Positions 13,904 through 24,471 of a stretch of 64,000 nucleotides of DNA are shown one piece after another; position 1 is the first letter of the stretch; every line of letters begins with the position of its first letter. The position numbers and the translations under genes are program-made. Origin of the DNA: Mya arenaria. Lineage: Eukaryota; Mollusca; Bivalvia; Myida; Myidae. The stretch spans positions 11,105,937 through 11,169,936 of the forward strand of contig NC_069133.1 of NCBI RefSeq assembly GCF_026914265.1. The letters run 5' to 3'. The notes under the pieces were generated by a model, which did no database searches, had not been told where the DNA came from, and saw nothing but the letters and a program-made list of their open reading frames with translations.

Positions 13904-14455
13904 TGGGTAGATTATAACTATCTTCCATGGCCGAGAGTGTAAGATAGGTTCATCCCGACCCGGGCGTAGGGTGTTTTGCGGAAACGAGGTTCACCTTTTC
14001 ACCCGCTTCAGTTAAACAAAATCAAATAAAAAATGCATTTTTGCTGGAACTCTTTTGTGCGTAGTGAAAACAAAGACATATGGATATGTGATCATTTGTG
14101 GTTGTCATGAATATGTGCGCAGATATTTAGATTATGTTTAAAGTCAAATCGGTCTTTAAATAGTTCTGAAGAGAAGAGTAAAGCAATATTTCTTGAAAGG
14201 TGTGAGCAAACTTTTTTATGGTGACATTTGAAGCGAACAATAATCAATTAGCATTCTAAATATTGTCCAAAGACATGGTTTCTATGATGCTACAGACAAC
14301 AGTCTTCAACAAAGGAGGTTATTACAATGTGATAACCATTATTAAGGATTTCCATACGGGTACGTGTTTTATCTTTGCCTGTGGGCAAGATAAGAATTTG
14401 CAACATGGTTAGATATTTGGATTTACTTATGTGAGGCGGGGGAATACCCAGTAAA
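13904..14455 (+). mobile_element. 0.55-kb insertion with short inverted termini
   Basis: Unit B has no counterpart: its sequence runs from TTTTTTAAATAAATTGG near 30363 straight to the part matching 14465, so this is an insertion in A. The ends are inverted: CTTACTGGGTAG at the left and TACCCAGTAAA at the right. Inside lie a conserved GC-rich segment (13925-13985, with GGGTGTTTTGCGG) and the phrase TTGCCTGTGGGCAAGATAA. A diverged inverted copy lies at 41540-42125. No open frame is supported, so it is probably a non-autonomous DNA element. Confidence 0.6.
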
Positions 14456-15656
14456 ATTTGAATTGGAAACAATACACAAAAACTGCAAAAGATCAATGGA
14501 AGGTGAGCGATGTGGTACATCAATAAGTAAGATTCAATGGATTGTACATAAAGATATAATGTTTTTGTACGTTTTTAACAATTTTGATTTATATCTGTCT
14601 TGTCCCTTAACTTCTCTCGTGTGTCATATGATAATGTCAAGAATCCTTGTTTTCATTCAATACTAATACTTTTATAACAATCAACAACAAAACCTTATCG
14701 ACATATTTTGTTTTTAATTTGAGGAAATCTACTTAAGTTGGGAAATAATTTGAGATGTTTTATGAATACAAGCGATGCAGCAGCATGCACAGACAATTTT
14801 TATGCAGTCTAATTGAAGAATGTGATCGGCCAAATGTAAGTAAAGATTAGTGTAAGATTATTTCTTAAAGCACCATAAATACAGTTTGTGTAAAATCCCA
14901 GTATTGACAAAGCAGTATTTTACAAATTGCGATAACTTTTTTTCTGAAAATAAACTTTGTAATCACATTATGCTTGAATGATAATGCTGAAATGCTTACT
15001 TTCATAAAAGAGTCGAAGCACATTTTTACAGTATTAGGTTTCATGTTTGTTTGCCTGCATAGATTGGCAGACATACAGGGATGTCCCTCGTCGTCGTTGT
15101 CGTTCACGTCGTCATTCTTTCATGTCCGCTCTAATACTTAAGCATTTGTTATCCAATTTGCTTTTAACTTAAAAAATGTTTATTGGCATACATTATTGAC
15201 TGGTTTCGATGATAAACCAGATCGCAACATTTAACTAACAAAGTATTGTGTTGCCTGAATGTTTTTAATGAATACACTTATAAATGCATAACGCAGTATC
15301 AATTGAGTACAAATACTATTAGAAAAGAGTGGTTATAGCTTGGCCCAGGCACTTCCAAGACGATATCACATCACCTCCATTTATCACCGGTTAATGAAAT
15401 AGTAGTACCTCCATTGTATCGTAACGACTAGTAGAACTATACTTTGGAACATCATACTGATAAAGTAAAGGGTGTGCGATGACCTTTTCTGAAGTACATC
15501 ATGTATATCAATACAGAGTTATAAGTTTTACTGGCTGTTTGGCATGTTATATTAAGATGATACGTTTTAAGACTTTATCTAGACGTTAGATAGGACATTT
15601 TATGCATTTGTGCCGTGTTTGACCACTATAACGTGTAACAGCTTCAGGAAAAGTAT

Positions 15657-15731
15657 GCGTCAAGTCCGGAGATCGAAACCGGGATGCTGTCCTTGCAAGA
15701 CATGCGCTCTACAACTGAACTGACCGGGCAC
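15657..15731 (-). repeat. tRNA-like sequence (SINE head or tRNA pseudogene)
   Basis: On the minus strand this reads like a tRNA: an A-box-like AGTTCAGTTGTAGAGCGC, an anticodon-arm-like TGTCTTGCAAGGACA with a GCA triplet in a 7-base loop, and a B-box-like GGTTTCGATCTCC. The acceptor ends do not pair and the B box carries extra bases, so it is not a working tRNA. The unit B copy (31697-31765) has lost part of the A-box side. Confidence 0.5.
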
Positions 15732-15945
15732 GATTACCATATTGTGAAATAAGAATACAAAATTTTAACCTTTTGATTGCCATTGGTCTCCTAAACCAAA
15801 GTTTATTGATACTATGTCAAGTAGATTATCTTCTATTAAAGTCAATGTAAGACAAAATATTTGTATAACGCTTATAGCTTAAGGACACTCACATGTATTT
15901 TAGGAACATTACTATCCCTGTAAAACCCTCAGATACATTATAAAT

Positions 15946-15946
<1 letters not shown>

Positions 15947-15988
<42 letters not shown>

Positions 15989-16071
15989 CCACCAACACCA
16001 CCACCACCACAACTACCACCACCACTATCATCATCATCATCATCATTATCGTCATCATCATTATCATCATG
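15947..16071. repeat. ATC/ACC microsatellite, unit A
   Basis: An ATC run interrupted by an ACC/ACT segment (15985-16027). It lies at the same relative position as 11290-11443 and 31837-31904 and was therefore present before the units duplicated. Confidence 0.9.
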
Positions 16072-16639
16072 ATTTCCAATCGTGGCTCAAAATAAATTTT
16101 TAAACTTCCTTACCTTTTATCTTACAGTTGTACAATGTATAAAATTGATTTCTGTTTACAGAATGAAAAGCATTGGCTGTCATAAGGAAAACAAATAACA
16201 TATCTGCATGTGATAAGTAAAGACTTAAATATTCAAATTTACATAAAGGGGTTTAGATAGAAAACACATCAACGCAGATTTTGGAGATAAACGCTATAAT
16301 ATACATTATTTACAAATGTTAAGGAAGAAAATTTGAGAACGCGCAAGGTTTAAATTTATCTGCACATTTATTTTTATTAAACTGCTTCACAAATTTCCTT
16401 CCTTACATTTTGTCAATTTATACTGTAATGGAAACTGTAGAGAAAAGCACATCATCCAACAAACCAATCCATGACAAGGCGACACTAATATATCAGCGAA
16501 CTGGATTGCCTTGAAAAGTGATATATTCAGCAACAAAAAGTTAAGGGTTTTGTTCAACTTCATTACATTTACTTCCAGATAACTTAAACGAAACAAGGAA
16601 GCAAAGCCAGTCTGGGTGCTAGTTTTGTTTTACTAGAAT

Positions 16640-17065
16640 CACTGACCGTCACTTTTTAAAACATCATTTCTTGTCTAAATCTGATGAACCACTAATTAAA
16701 TTAGATAAAACAGATTATTATATCAGGTATGGAAACTGAAATACAATCTGTGCAAAATAAAAGTTCAAATTGACGGAAAATGGTTAATACTTAGTTTTAA
16801 TTTACGAAAATATCTTTTTATTTGACTGCAAAATGCATTACTTTGAAAGATGTATTCAATGAAAAAAATATTGTTATTGCTATAGCAGATAAAAAGAGAC
16901 CGTTAGGCGCTTTACCTGTTACGTAACTATAATAGGTGTCTAAACCACGAGCCTAACTCTGCTAGTTCGCCAACTTCTCACCACCAGACTAGGCCACTAA
17001 TTTCACGCCACTAGGCAACCAACTTCACGACACCGCTAGGCTGCCAGGCCACAAAGTTAATGCAC
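16640..17065 (+). repeat. Block with degenerate GCC-CTAGGC motifs
   Basis: Positions 16930-17060 contain several imperfect copies of a short motif like GCCACTAGGC or CCGCTAGGCTGCC. Related clusters lie at 59225-59570 (unit C, richest) and 2785-2830. Unit B lacks the whole stretch. Its presence in the more distant copies shows it is ancestral and was lost from B. Confidence 0.5.
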
Positions 17066-17557
17066 ATTCAAAATGTTTGTCTTTCACCGTATTTAGTTAA
17101 GTTCGAATAAAGGCCATGTCGGATAAAAAGAAATCAGGTAACAAACTACTATATTTTATACCAGGTAGTAAAAGGCAATAATTGTCGTTACGTAGATCAA
17201 TAATACAATTAAAACTATAGAAACAAACCCTTAAGTCAATAATTCAAATATAAACCCTGAAAAGAGCCAAGGTCTTGTCTTCGCTCAAGAGTTTTAATTC
17301 TCTGATGAAAAATGTAAGAAAGTATGGTCCTGCTAAGTACATATCTATAAATTTAAATTGTGTTATTTTGAAATAAACCCTTTCATCCAATTTATTTCGA
17401 CAAAAAAAATTAACGATTTGAAGTATTCTATTTTAACTAAAATTATTTTAAACGCACTTCCAAACGCGACAATTGGTACCCACCGAATCGATTTCGTGCA
17501 ATTTCACCCCCAAATGAAGACGAAAACACGGAAGAGAAGAGAAACCACACTCGAGAT

Positions 17558-17724
17558 GATATTTAATAGCAAGATTTACGACGAGTAGACAACAGGCATT
17601 AGCGCATCATTCAAATGATGTATAATAAAGCTGTGAGTTATAATATGATTGGTTTAATTTATTAAATACTACGTATTGTTTGACATTTGACATCGGGCAA
17701 TGTTTTAACAAAAGTTAATTAAAG
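17558..17724 (+). promoter_or_regulatory. Conserved 5' block of receptor A
   Basis: This block is recognisable at the same place in all three receptor copies, including the distant copy C: GATTTACGACGAGTAG, then ATAATAAAG, then ATTGGTTTAATTTATTAAA, then CAATGTTTTAACAA just before the start codon. Copy C has diverged widely elsewhere, so retention suggests a proximal promoter or 5' leader. No textbook TATA box is certain. The 76-codon open frame at 17358-17588 is not conserved. Confidence 0.5.
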
Positions 17725-19038
17725 ATGGGTGATAGTCTTCTGACAACGACTACTAGTAGTTTTGAACATACGGTTAATGGCCCCACAGGCGCTGACAACG
17801 ACATGGGACTGTCCAATGCGACAGAAAAAGAATTACTGGACCAACTGAATGACGAAATAAAAAGGGCATTAACACCTGTTTCAGTTTTTGTTGGAATTGA
17901 AGCTGTTGTGGGATTTTTTGGAAATTTATTTGTGTTGTACGTTTTTATAAAACGTTACCATGATTGTAACTTCCGGTACTTCGTGCTGTGCTTGGCTTTT
18001 CTAGACTTTATCAGCACACTGACCACAATTCCTGGGGAGATTCTCACGCAGCAGTTCTGGTACAAGTACCCGTTTCCCATCGTTTGCAAGATCAAATCTT
18101 TCTTTAACGTGTTCACGGTGTCAGGTGAGGCCTTATGTCTATGCATAATTGCCGTCGACCGCTACCGGAAAATCTGTGCGCCATTCAGATGGCAGATCAA
18201 GCCTCGCCAGGCGCTCATCATGTGCGGTGTCATCTACGGAGCGGCGTTCATCATTTCACTTCCGGTCTCGTTTCTCTGGGGAATCCACCATGACATTAGG
18301 ATATACAATGGAAGAAACGTTACTGTCACCATCTGTGAAAAAGATGCTAAATATGCAGACAGTAGACACCCATTTGAATACGCTACATCTGTGGAGGTTT
18401 TAATTGGGATTTGCCTGATCGTCATGCTCATTCTTTATATACTGGTAGCAAAGAAACTCATCTTGGGACGCTCATTGGCTCAAATGCGCCAAAATTCGAG
18501 AGTACCTATGGTCAGCAAGACGACAGCGTTACAAACAAAATTTAAACAACCTCCCGAGATCAGCGATGAAGTTGGTATTTCTACTTCTGACGTACCGACT
18601 GGGAATGAAAAACCAAACAAAGAAACAGAAATGAGGTCTATGGATGACGAAAGTGAACCAGTTGACGTCAATGATGTCTGTCTCACGGACGCCGAAACAA
18701 CGTGCGAGGGTGGGACGTCGGAGGAACGAAACAAAAAACGGGTGCGACGTCGACGTCGAGAAATAGCGAGACGCGTTCGCAGGAAAACATACATCATGTT
18801 TGTTCTGACTATCATATTTATTGTCACAACAATTTTGTATTTGACGTTATTAGCGTTCATATCAGGAGGTATCTTAAACGGTTTAAATGACTATGAGATG
18901 GCAGTGTATTTCTTCTTCTTCAGGCTTGTTTTCATAAACCATGCTATCAACCCTTTCGTGTACGGCTGTCTTGATCCTCAGTTCAAACAAATACTAGGAG
19001 ACATGAAAAATGTGTTTAAAAAAGGTCGGAAAGGGTAA
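17725..19038 (+). CDS. Class A G protein-coupled receptor, copy A
   Basis: The 437-residue, single-exon protein is a seven-helix receptor that should sit in the plasma membrane and couple to G proteins. Visible features are N-glycosylation sites N31 and N198, helix 1 with N67 (GN), helix 2 with D94, C121 and C204 as the likely extracellular disulfide, DRY at 145-147 ending helix 3, Y238 in helix 5, a long loop 3 (about 246-354) ending in an Arg-rich stretch, and NPFVY (409-413) before helix 8. It is atypical. Helix 4 has Tyr171 about where Trp is usual, helix 5 lacks its proline, and helix 6 (FIVTTIL) lacks CWxP. The start is fixed by matching copy B from the first codon. The ligand is unknown. 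It resembles peptide-type receptors loosely, and a chemosensory role, as in other mollusc expansions, is possible but unproven. Confidence 0.95.
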   Translation: MGDSLLTTTTSSFEHTVNGPTGADNDMGLSNATEKELLDQLNDEIKRALTPVSVFVGIEAVVGFFGNLFVLYVFIKRYHDCNFRYFVLCLAFLDFISTLTTIPGEILTQQFWYKYPFPIVCKIKSFFNVFTVSGEALCLCIIAVDRYRKICAPFRWQIKPRQALIMCGVIYGAAFIISLPVSFLWGIHHDIRIYNGRNVTVTICEKDAKYADSRHPFEYATSVEVLIGICLIVMLILYILVAKKLILGRSLAQMRQNSRVPMVSKTTALQTKFKQPPEISDEVGISTSDVPTGNEKPNKETEMRSMDDESEPVDVNDVCLTDAETTCEGGTSEERNKKRVRRRRREIARRVRRKTYIMFVLTIIFIVTTILYLTLLAFISGGILNGLNDYEMAVYFFFFRLVFINHAINPFVYGCLDPQFKQILGDMKNVFKKGRKG

Positions 19039-21197
19039 TAATACTGTATGCGTGTTCTTTATTTTCAACGAAACTTGTGTTATTCCTATTATACTCACCG
19101 TTATGTGCATACAAATGGTTTGCTAATTACAATTAACAATTGCGTATATACAAACAGAGTGCGCGTAGAAGACGATATTGTAACCATATTAAAACAGAGC
19201 GAGCTAACAAGACAAGTTTGTTGCTATCTAATACAAGGACAATTCCAGAGATGAGTGGAGGGAGGGGGGGGGGGTGCACACGTAAACACTCCCCTCTCCC
19301 CTTGTCTGATTTAGATGTACAATCAAATTAATCAAATTGATTTATAAACATTGATTGTGTGATCAAATGGATATAAGTGTTCAATATTTTCATTTTCCAT
19401 GTCATTTTCAACAAATGTTGTATTACGAGCGAATTCTAAAGTGAACTTTCAATTTTTCCCAACATAATGAATCATCGTAACACATTCACGTTACTTTTCG
19501 TTCGGGAACAATTCCAAATGGCCCGTTTATTAATACAATTATATACATTGCACAACCAAATTATGCATGTCTAGATATCAACTCTGTGTACATTTAAGAC
19601 AATATCTTTTTTATAAAGAACCAAAATGTTTTTTTTTATTTAATCATTTATTTATGAGTGAGTATCTTTTATAATTTTGTCGGTAATATTTTTCCAATAG
19701 TATATCAATTGAACTTGATTGATGAAAGATATTTTAAAACGTACACGCTAAATCTTTTGGAAACACAATATCAATCATATTATATTTTCCTTATTTTGTG
19801 ACAAATATATAGCAAATGAGACTTACTGGGTTCAGTTTAGAGCGCCAAAGCTCTATGAAAATGGTGTTGTGGACAAAGTTGGTTCAGTAAAGAGTGGTAA
19901 ACATCCATGCAAATGGTGTTCTAAACTAAATTGGTTCACTGAAGAGTTTTTAACCTCTGTAAATATGGTGTTCTGGGTATACAGACTTACGTCGACTTTG
20001 ATGTTGATAATAATTTTCTGCGAACATATTAATTTCAAAATAAACAGTGCTAATACTATTTTGCCGTTTTATTATTGTTATAACTGGATATGTGCTCCAA
20101 TTTTATTGACGTTCTTGCTTGTTTCTTTAAGCAAATGTCCAGGTACTACTAGTTTAAATTAAATATTTAACACTGTTTGTTTTTACCCCGATTCAAAAAG
20201 CTATCGATGCAAAAGAAAAAACAAAAACAATGAACTAATGTTGGTACTCGTATTTTATGAATTTTTTCACATAGCAAATACGTTTCTAGTATTAGTCATT
20301 CGAATTGTTCAGTAAGCAAGCATGTTGTTTTTTCACAAGTAAACGGTTTCGTAGTTTTGATATATTTTACAACGATTTTAAATAATCTCACAGGCATCGG
20401 ATATACTTTTTTCAATCGTGGACAATCGTGCGTTATTGCGATCTTAATTTTTTAACAGTTCAGAAAGAAAAGACATGAGTCACATGTATACACATGGCTT
20501 AATAGAATTCGCTTCGCAAAGATATCTGAACAATCGTGAGGAATCCTTCCTTAACATATAGATATCGTTGTAATTCGTATCCCCATCTTGAGATAATTGC
20601 CATGGACTATTCGCAATCCCATCGTTGTGTAGTGAGTAAATTTAAAGCACTCGAGTAAAAGTATATTATCAATCGAGTCATTCATCACGATTAACATATA
20701 AGCACACAAAAAATCACTTAAACATTATATCAACAGACGACGTATCTTGAGGTCAAGCATGAAATAATATATATTTATTATAAATATACAGCTTAGTAAG
20801 AAACAGAAACTAATAAAACAATATTTTAATAGCGAGTAATCAAATGATTATATCACAGTAAGATCTCGATTACTTAGATGATCCTATTTCGTTTCCTCCC
20901 TATGTACACATAAAATAAACTTCCCAAATCAGTGGTGTGACTTCATTTATATTGCGATGCGGAAATGATGAGAGCGTTTTTAAAGGGGTATTGATAAAAC
21001 TGTTATTAGTGAATCCTTATTTGTAGAAATGAATCAAAACATTTCAAGGATGTTCCAACGTTCTTATAAACATACATTTATAAATGCTCCATTTAGTATA
21101 GAACTACTGGCTTCTGTATGTCCTATGCGTAAATCAACCACTGAATTAATGGCAAGGTCGTATGTAGAATTCTTTAGCGCTCTCCCATTCTAAAGCT
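19039..21197. other. 3' flank of receptor A
   Basis: Non-coding, matching unit B 33949-36100 and partly unit C 61832-63330. The best-kept segments are AATGGCCCGTTTATTAATAC near 19517 and two or three short repeats of GGTTCAGT-AAGAG-GGT--A with CTCTATGAAAA near 19830-19950, also seen at 34740-34860 and 63070-63160. An AATAAA lies near 20038. A G-rich run near 19260 is not a gene. Confidence 0.6.
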
Positions 21198-21475
21198 TTG
21201 TCAAGTCAAGTCAAGTCAAATTTTATTTGTACAGAAAGGCCTCTGGCCCATAATACAACATATACATTACAAAACATAAAATCTATAGAGTTGTGTTTTC
21301 TTAATGGCAGTCATTTTTCTTATCTTTTTGTTTCTATATTACATTTACAAAGAGAGCTATATTTTTTTTCGGTCATCGTTTAGACTTTGCATAAGATTTA
21401 TGAATGTTTGAAGTCTTGCCTACCTGTGAACCATTTATAGATATAAAATTGCCTTTCTTGCCTGAATTTGCTATG
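21198..21475 (-). mobile_element. Retroposon 3' end with TTGAC tail
   Basis: Unit B lacks this stretch; its sequence passes directly from the part matching 21195 to the part matching 21476. On the minus strand the insert ends GGGCCAGAGGCCTTTCTGTA, then AATAAAATT, then about four TTGAC repeats. A short repeated 3' tail is typical of some LINE/SINE families. No reverse-transcriptase sequence is present, so it is a truncated copy or a SINE. Confidence 0.6.
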
Positions 21476-23223
21476 AAAACCAAAGAACATATATGTGTTC
21501 GGGGATTAACAATAATCGTTCTGATTTGAAGGAAATCATATTGATTTAAAACATTTCATATTGACAATAATAACACAGTTTACATCCGTACTGAAAAGAA
21601 ATTTACTCTAGCCGCCGAGTATTCACGTAGCGAACTCTCTACATTTAACTTTATTTTAATTTTTCATTCGAGTATCTTACACTATCTTGAAAACGTAAGT
21701 TTTACATGAATAAGTTTTATTGAAACAAAATTTGTTAGTCTGTTTCTTATCGATATAAGGAAACACAGGAGGTTAAAATGAAGATAAACAACAACAACAT
21801 CTAAATAGTTATTTATTAGCACAATTAACTTATCAGAACATAACAGTCATAAGTTTTGCACAAATAAGTTTTATCGAAACAAAATCTGTTTCTTATCGAT
21901 ATTAGAAAACACAGGAAGTTAAAATGGATCTACACTTTGTTACATGGAGTAATGGGCTGTATCACTCTTTTAACTAACACGCATGATTTTAAAAAAAAAT
22001 CACATTTAAATAGTTATATATTAGCACAGATAATACTTTTCAAAACATAATAGTCATACTGCAGTAAAATAACCTCAGTCCAAAGGAAGCACGCGTATGT
22101 CAGTTCGCAGTGTATCGAACGTTTCTGGAACCGTGATGGTAACTAAGAAATTATGAAAATCTGAAATGCATTATCATAATATTAAATCTTTGCAATGTCA
22201 TATTTAAAATGGTCAAAACAACGTTCATTGTCTGCGACAAGGCCACTTAAACAAGGCCGGGCTGTTGAATCTTTGATAAAAATATCACCCATATGAAGAT
22301 GTTGTGTGCGATTATCACGTGACGATCTAGAATATTAAATCAACACAGTGTTTCCGATTCAGCAGCGTATGGTTGCCAATAGCAATACAATGTATGTATT
22401 CGGGTCGATGCTTTCGTTAAATACATTGAAGAATCTTATTAAAATGGGTGCAACAACGAGGATAGAAGGGAAATACCTTTATTTAGTGCTGTACAAAGCT
22501 AGTTTTGTTTTAAGCGGGAAAATAGTGTATTTAAAAGACCCGGTATTCTCAATAAAGTATAACAGGTCCTCCATCCCGAAAACTTTCTACAATGCCACTA
22601 TAATAGCCAGTGCGCTTACTTTCCCGCCTATATATATGTTTTCGTGCTTTAAAGCAATTAGACTCTTTACATAATCATCCTTTATAAAGAGCTTCATATT
22701 GTAAATCAAAGACGAAACCAAGACTAGCTGAATTCCTGTTGTCGGATTATACTTGTCATAAGGTACGTAACGAAAAGTAATTCCGTATTAGAGTACGTGT
22801 TGCATTTTATTAGAGTTGTCTCTCCTGATATTAATAAATAGAGCGCTATAAGTTATATAAAATGTATATTGCATATCGCGTCATTTGCTAAACTTAACAA
22901 ATATGTATTTTGTATTCAAACACATGTTATGTATAAACAAAATACTTAATAAGTTAATGTATCTAACTCTAAGTTTTGTCAAATTGTACAATACGCTTCC
23001 CGTTTTAACCGGTCACGGAGTGAAATTCGGTTCGAGTCTCTCAAAGGAGTGTACGAATAAAAAGAAACAATTTGACATACTAAAATTAAATACGAATACA
23101 AATATTAAAATAATTAATAATATAATGACAAGGTTAAAACACATATTTTAAAGTCCCGATTGAATCTCGCGACTCAAAACTGATCTCCACTATGTTCCAA
23201 CTCGCTTACTACTTACCTCCTAA

Positions 23224-23606
23224 TTCGTCTCCGACTTCTCTCAAACGTATCCCGAACTCTGCACTATCAACTCGTCTCCGACTTCTCTCAAACGTATCCC
23301 GAACTCTGCACTATCAACTCGTCTCCGACTTCTCTCAAACGTATCCCGAACTCTGCACTATCAACTCGTCTCCGACTTCTCTCAAACGTATCCCGAACTC
23401 TGCACTATCAACTCGTCTCCGACTTCTCTCAAACGTATCCCAAACTCTGCACTATCAACTTGTCTCCGACTTCTCTCAAATGTATCCCAAACTCTGCACT
23501 ATCAACTCGTCTCCGACTTCTCTCAAACGTATCCCAAACTCTGCACTATCAACTCGTCTCCGACTTCTCTCAAACGTATCCCGAACTCTGCACTATCAAC
23601 TCGTCT
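23224..23606 (+). repeat. Minisatellite, 47-bp unit, about 8 copies
   Basis: The unit starts CTCGTCTCCGACTTCTCTCA and ends GCACTATCAA, with very few differences between copies. Because 47 is not a multiple of 3, an open frame runs through it (23192-23608) as a 47-residue repeat. I treat that as an artefact. A degenerate single copy lies at 55180-55240. Confidence 0.93.
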
Positions 23607-23611
23607 AAGGC

Positions 23612-24444
23612 ACGTTCCCACTCGTTAACTAATACTCTCCACATACATCTCCTTATAATCACGTTCCCACTCGTTTACTAATACTCTCCACATTCACCTC
23701 CTTATAATCACGTTCCCACTCGTTTACTAATACTCTCCACATTCATCTCCTTATAATCACGTTCCCACTCGTTTACTAATACTCCCCACATTCATCTCCT
23801 TATAATCACGTTCCCACTCGCTTACTAATACTCTCCACATTCATCTCCTTATAATCACGTTCCCACTCGTTTACTAATACTCCCCACATTCATCTCCTTA
23901 TAGTCACGTTCCCACTCGTTTGCTAATACTCTCCACATTCATCTCCTTATAATCACGTTCCCACTCGTTTACTAATACTCTCCACATTCATCTCCTTATA
24001 AACACGTTCCCACTTGTTTACTAATACTCCCCACATTCATCTCCTTATAATCACGTTCCCACTCGTTTACTAATACTCTCCATATTCATCTCCTTATAAT
24101 CACGTTCCCACTCGTTTACTAATACTCCCCACATTCATCTCCTTATAGTCACGTTCCCACTCGTTTGCTAATACTCTCCACATTCATCTCCTTATAATCA
24201 CGTTCCCACTCGTTTACTAATACTCTCCACATTCATCTCCTTATAAACACGTTCCCACTTGTTTACTAATACTCCCCACATTCATCTCCTTATAATCACG
24301 TTCCCACTCGTTTACTAATACTCTCCATATTCATCTCCTTATAATCACGTTCCCACTCGTTTACTAATACTCTCCACATTCGTCTCCTTATAATCACGTT
24401 CCCACTCGTTTACTAATACTCTCCACATTCATTTCCTTATAATC
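23612..24444 (+). repeat. Minisatellite, 49-bp unit, 17 copies, with higher-order repeat
   Basis: The unit starts ACGTTCCCACTCGTTTACTA and ends CATCTCCTTATAATC. Variants TTTGCTAAT, TATAGTC, TATAAACAC and CACTTG recur in the same order at a spacing of 245 bases (5 units; for example 23901 and 24146). The array therefore grew by duplicating five-unit blocks. It follows the 47-bp array directly. Degenerate relatives lie at 55250-55560. Confidence 0.93.
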
Positions 24445-24471
24445 CCTAAATGCATCTCAGTTGTGCATACA

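Larger units (their letters stand above)
13140..22700 (+). repeat. Segmental duplication unit A (carries receptor A)
   Basis: This unit aligns nearly end to end with unit B (29670-37540). Anchors are CAGCTCATTGCCGG (13382/29932), GTGAGCGATGTGGTAC (14505/30415), GAAACTGTAG-GAAA (16430/32250), the receptor, ATGGCCCGTTTATTAAT (19518/34420) and CAGCAGCGTATGGTTGCCAA (22361/37298). Differences are mostly discrete: insertions 13904-14455 and 21198-21475 and the extra block 16560-17455 in A, and MITEs 30524-30773 and 36763-37214 in B. Confidence 0.85.

Noticed and set aside
23192..23681. 138-codon open frame with a 47-residue repeat
   Set aside because: The 47-bp array keeps all its frames open by periodicity; unit C's degenerate copy is not open, and there is no start context.
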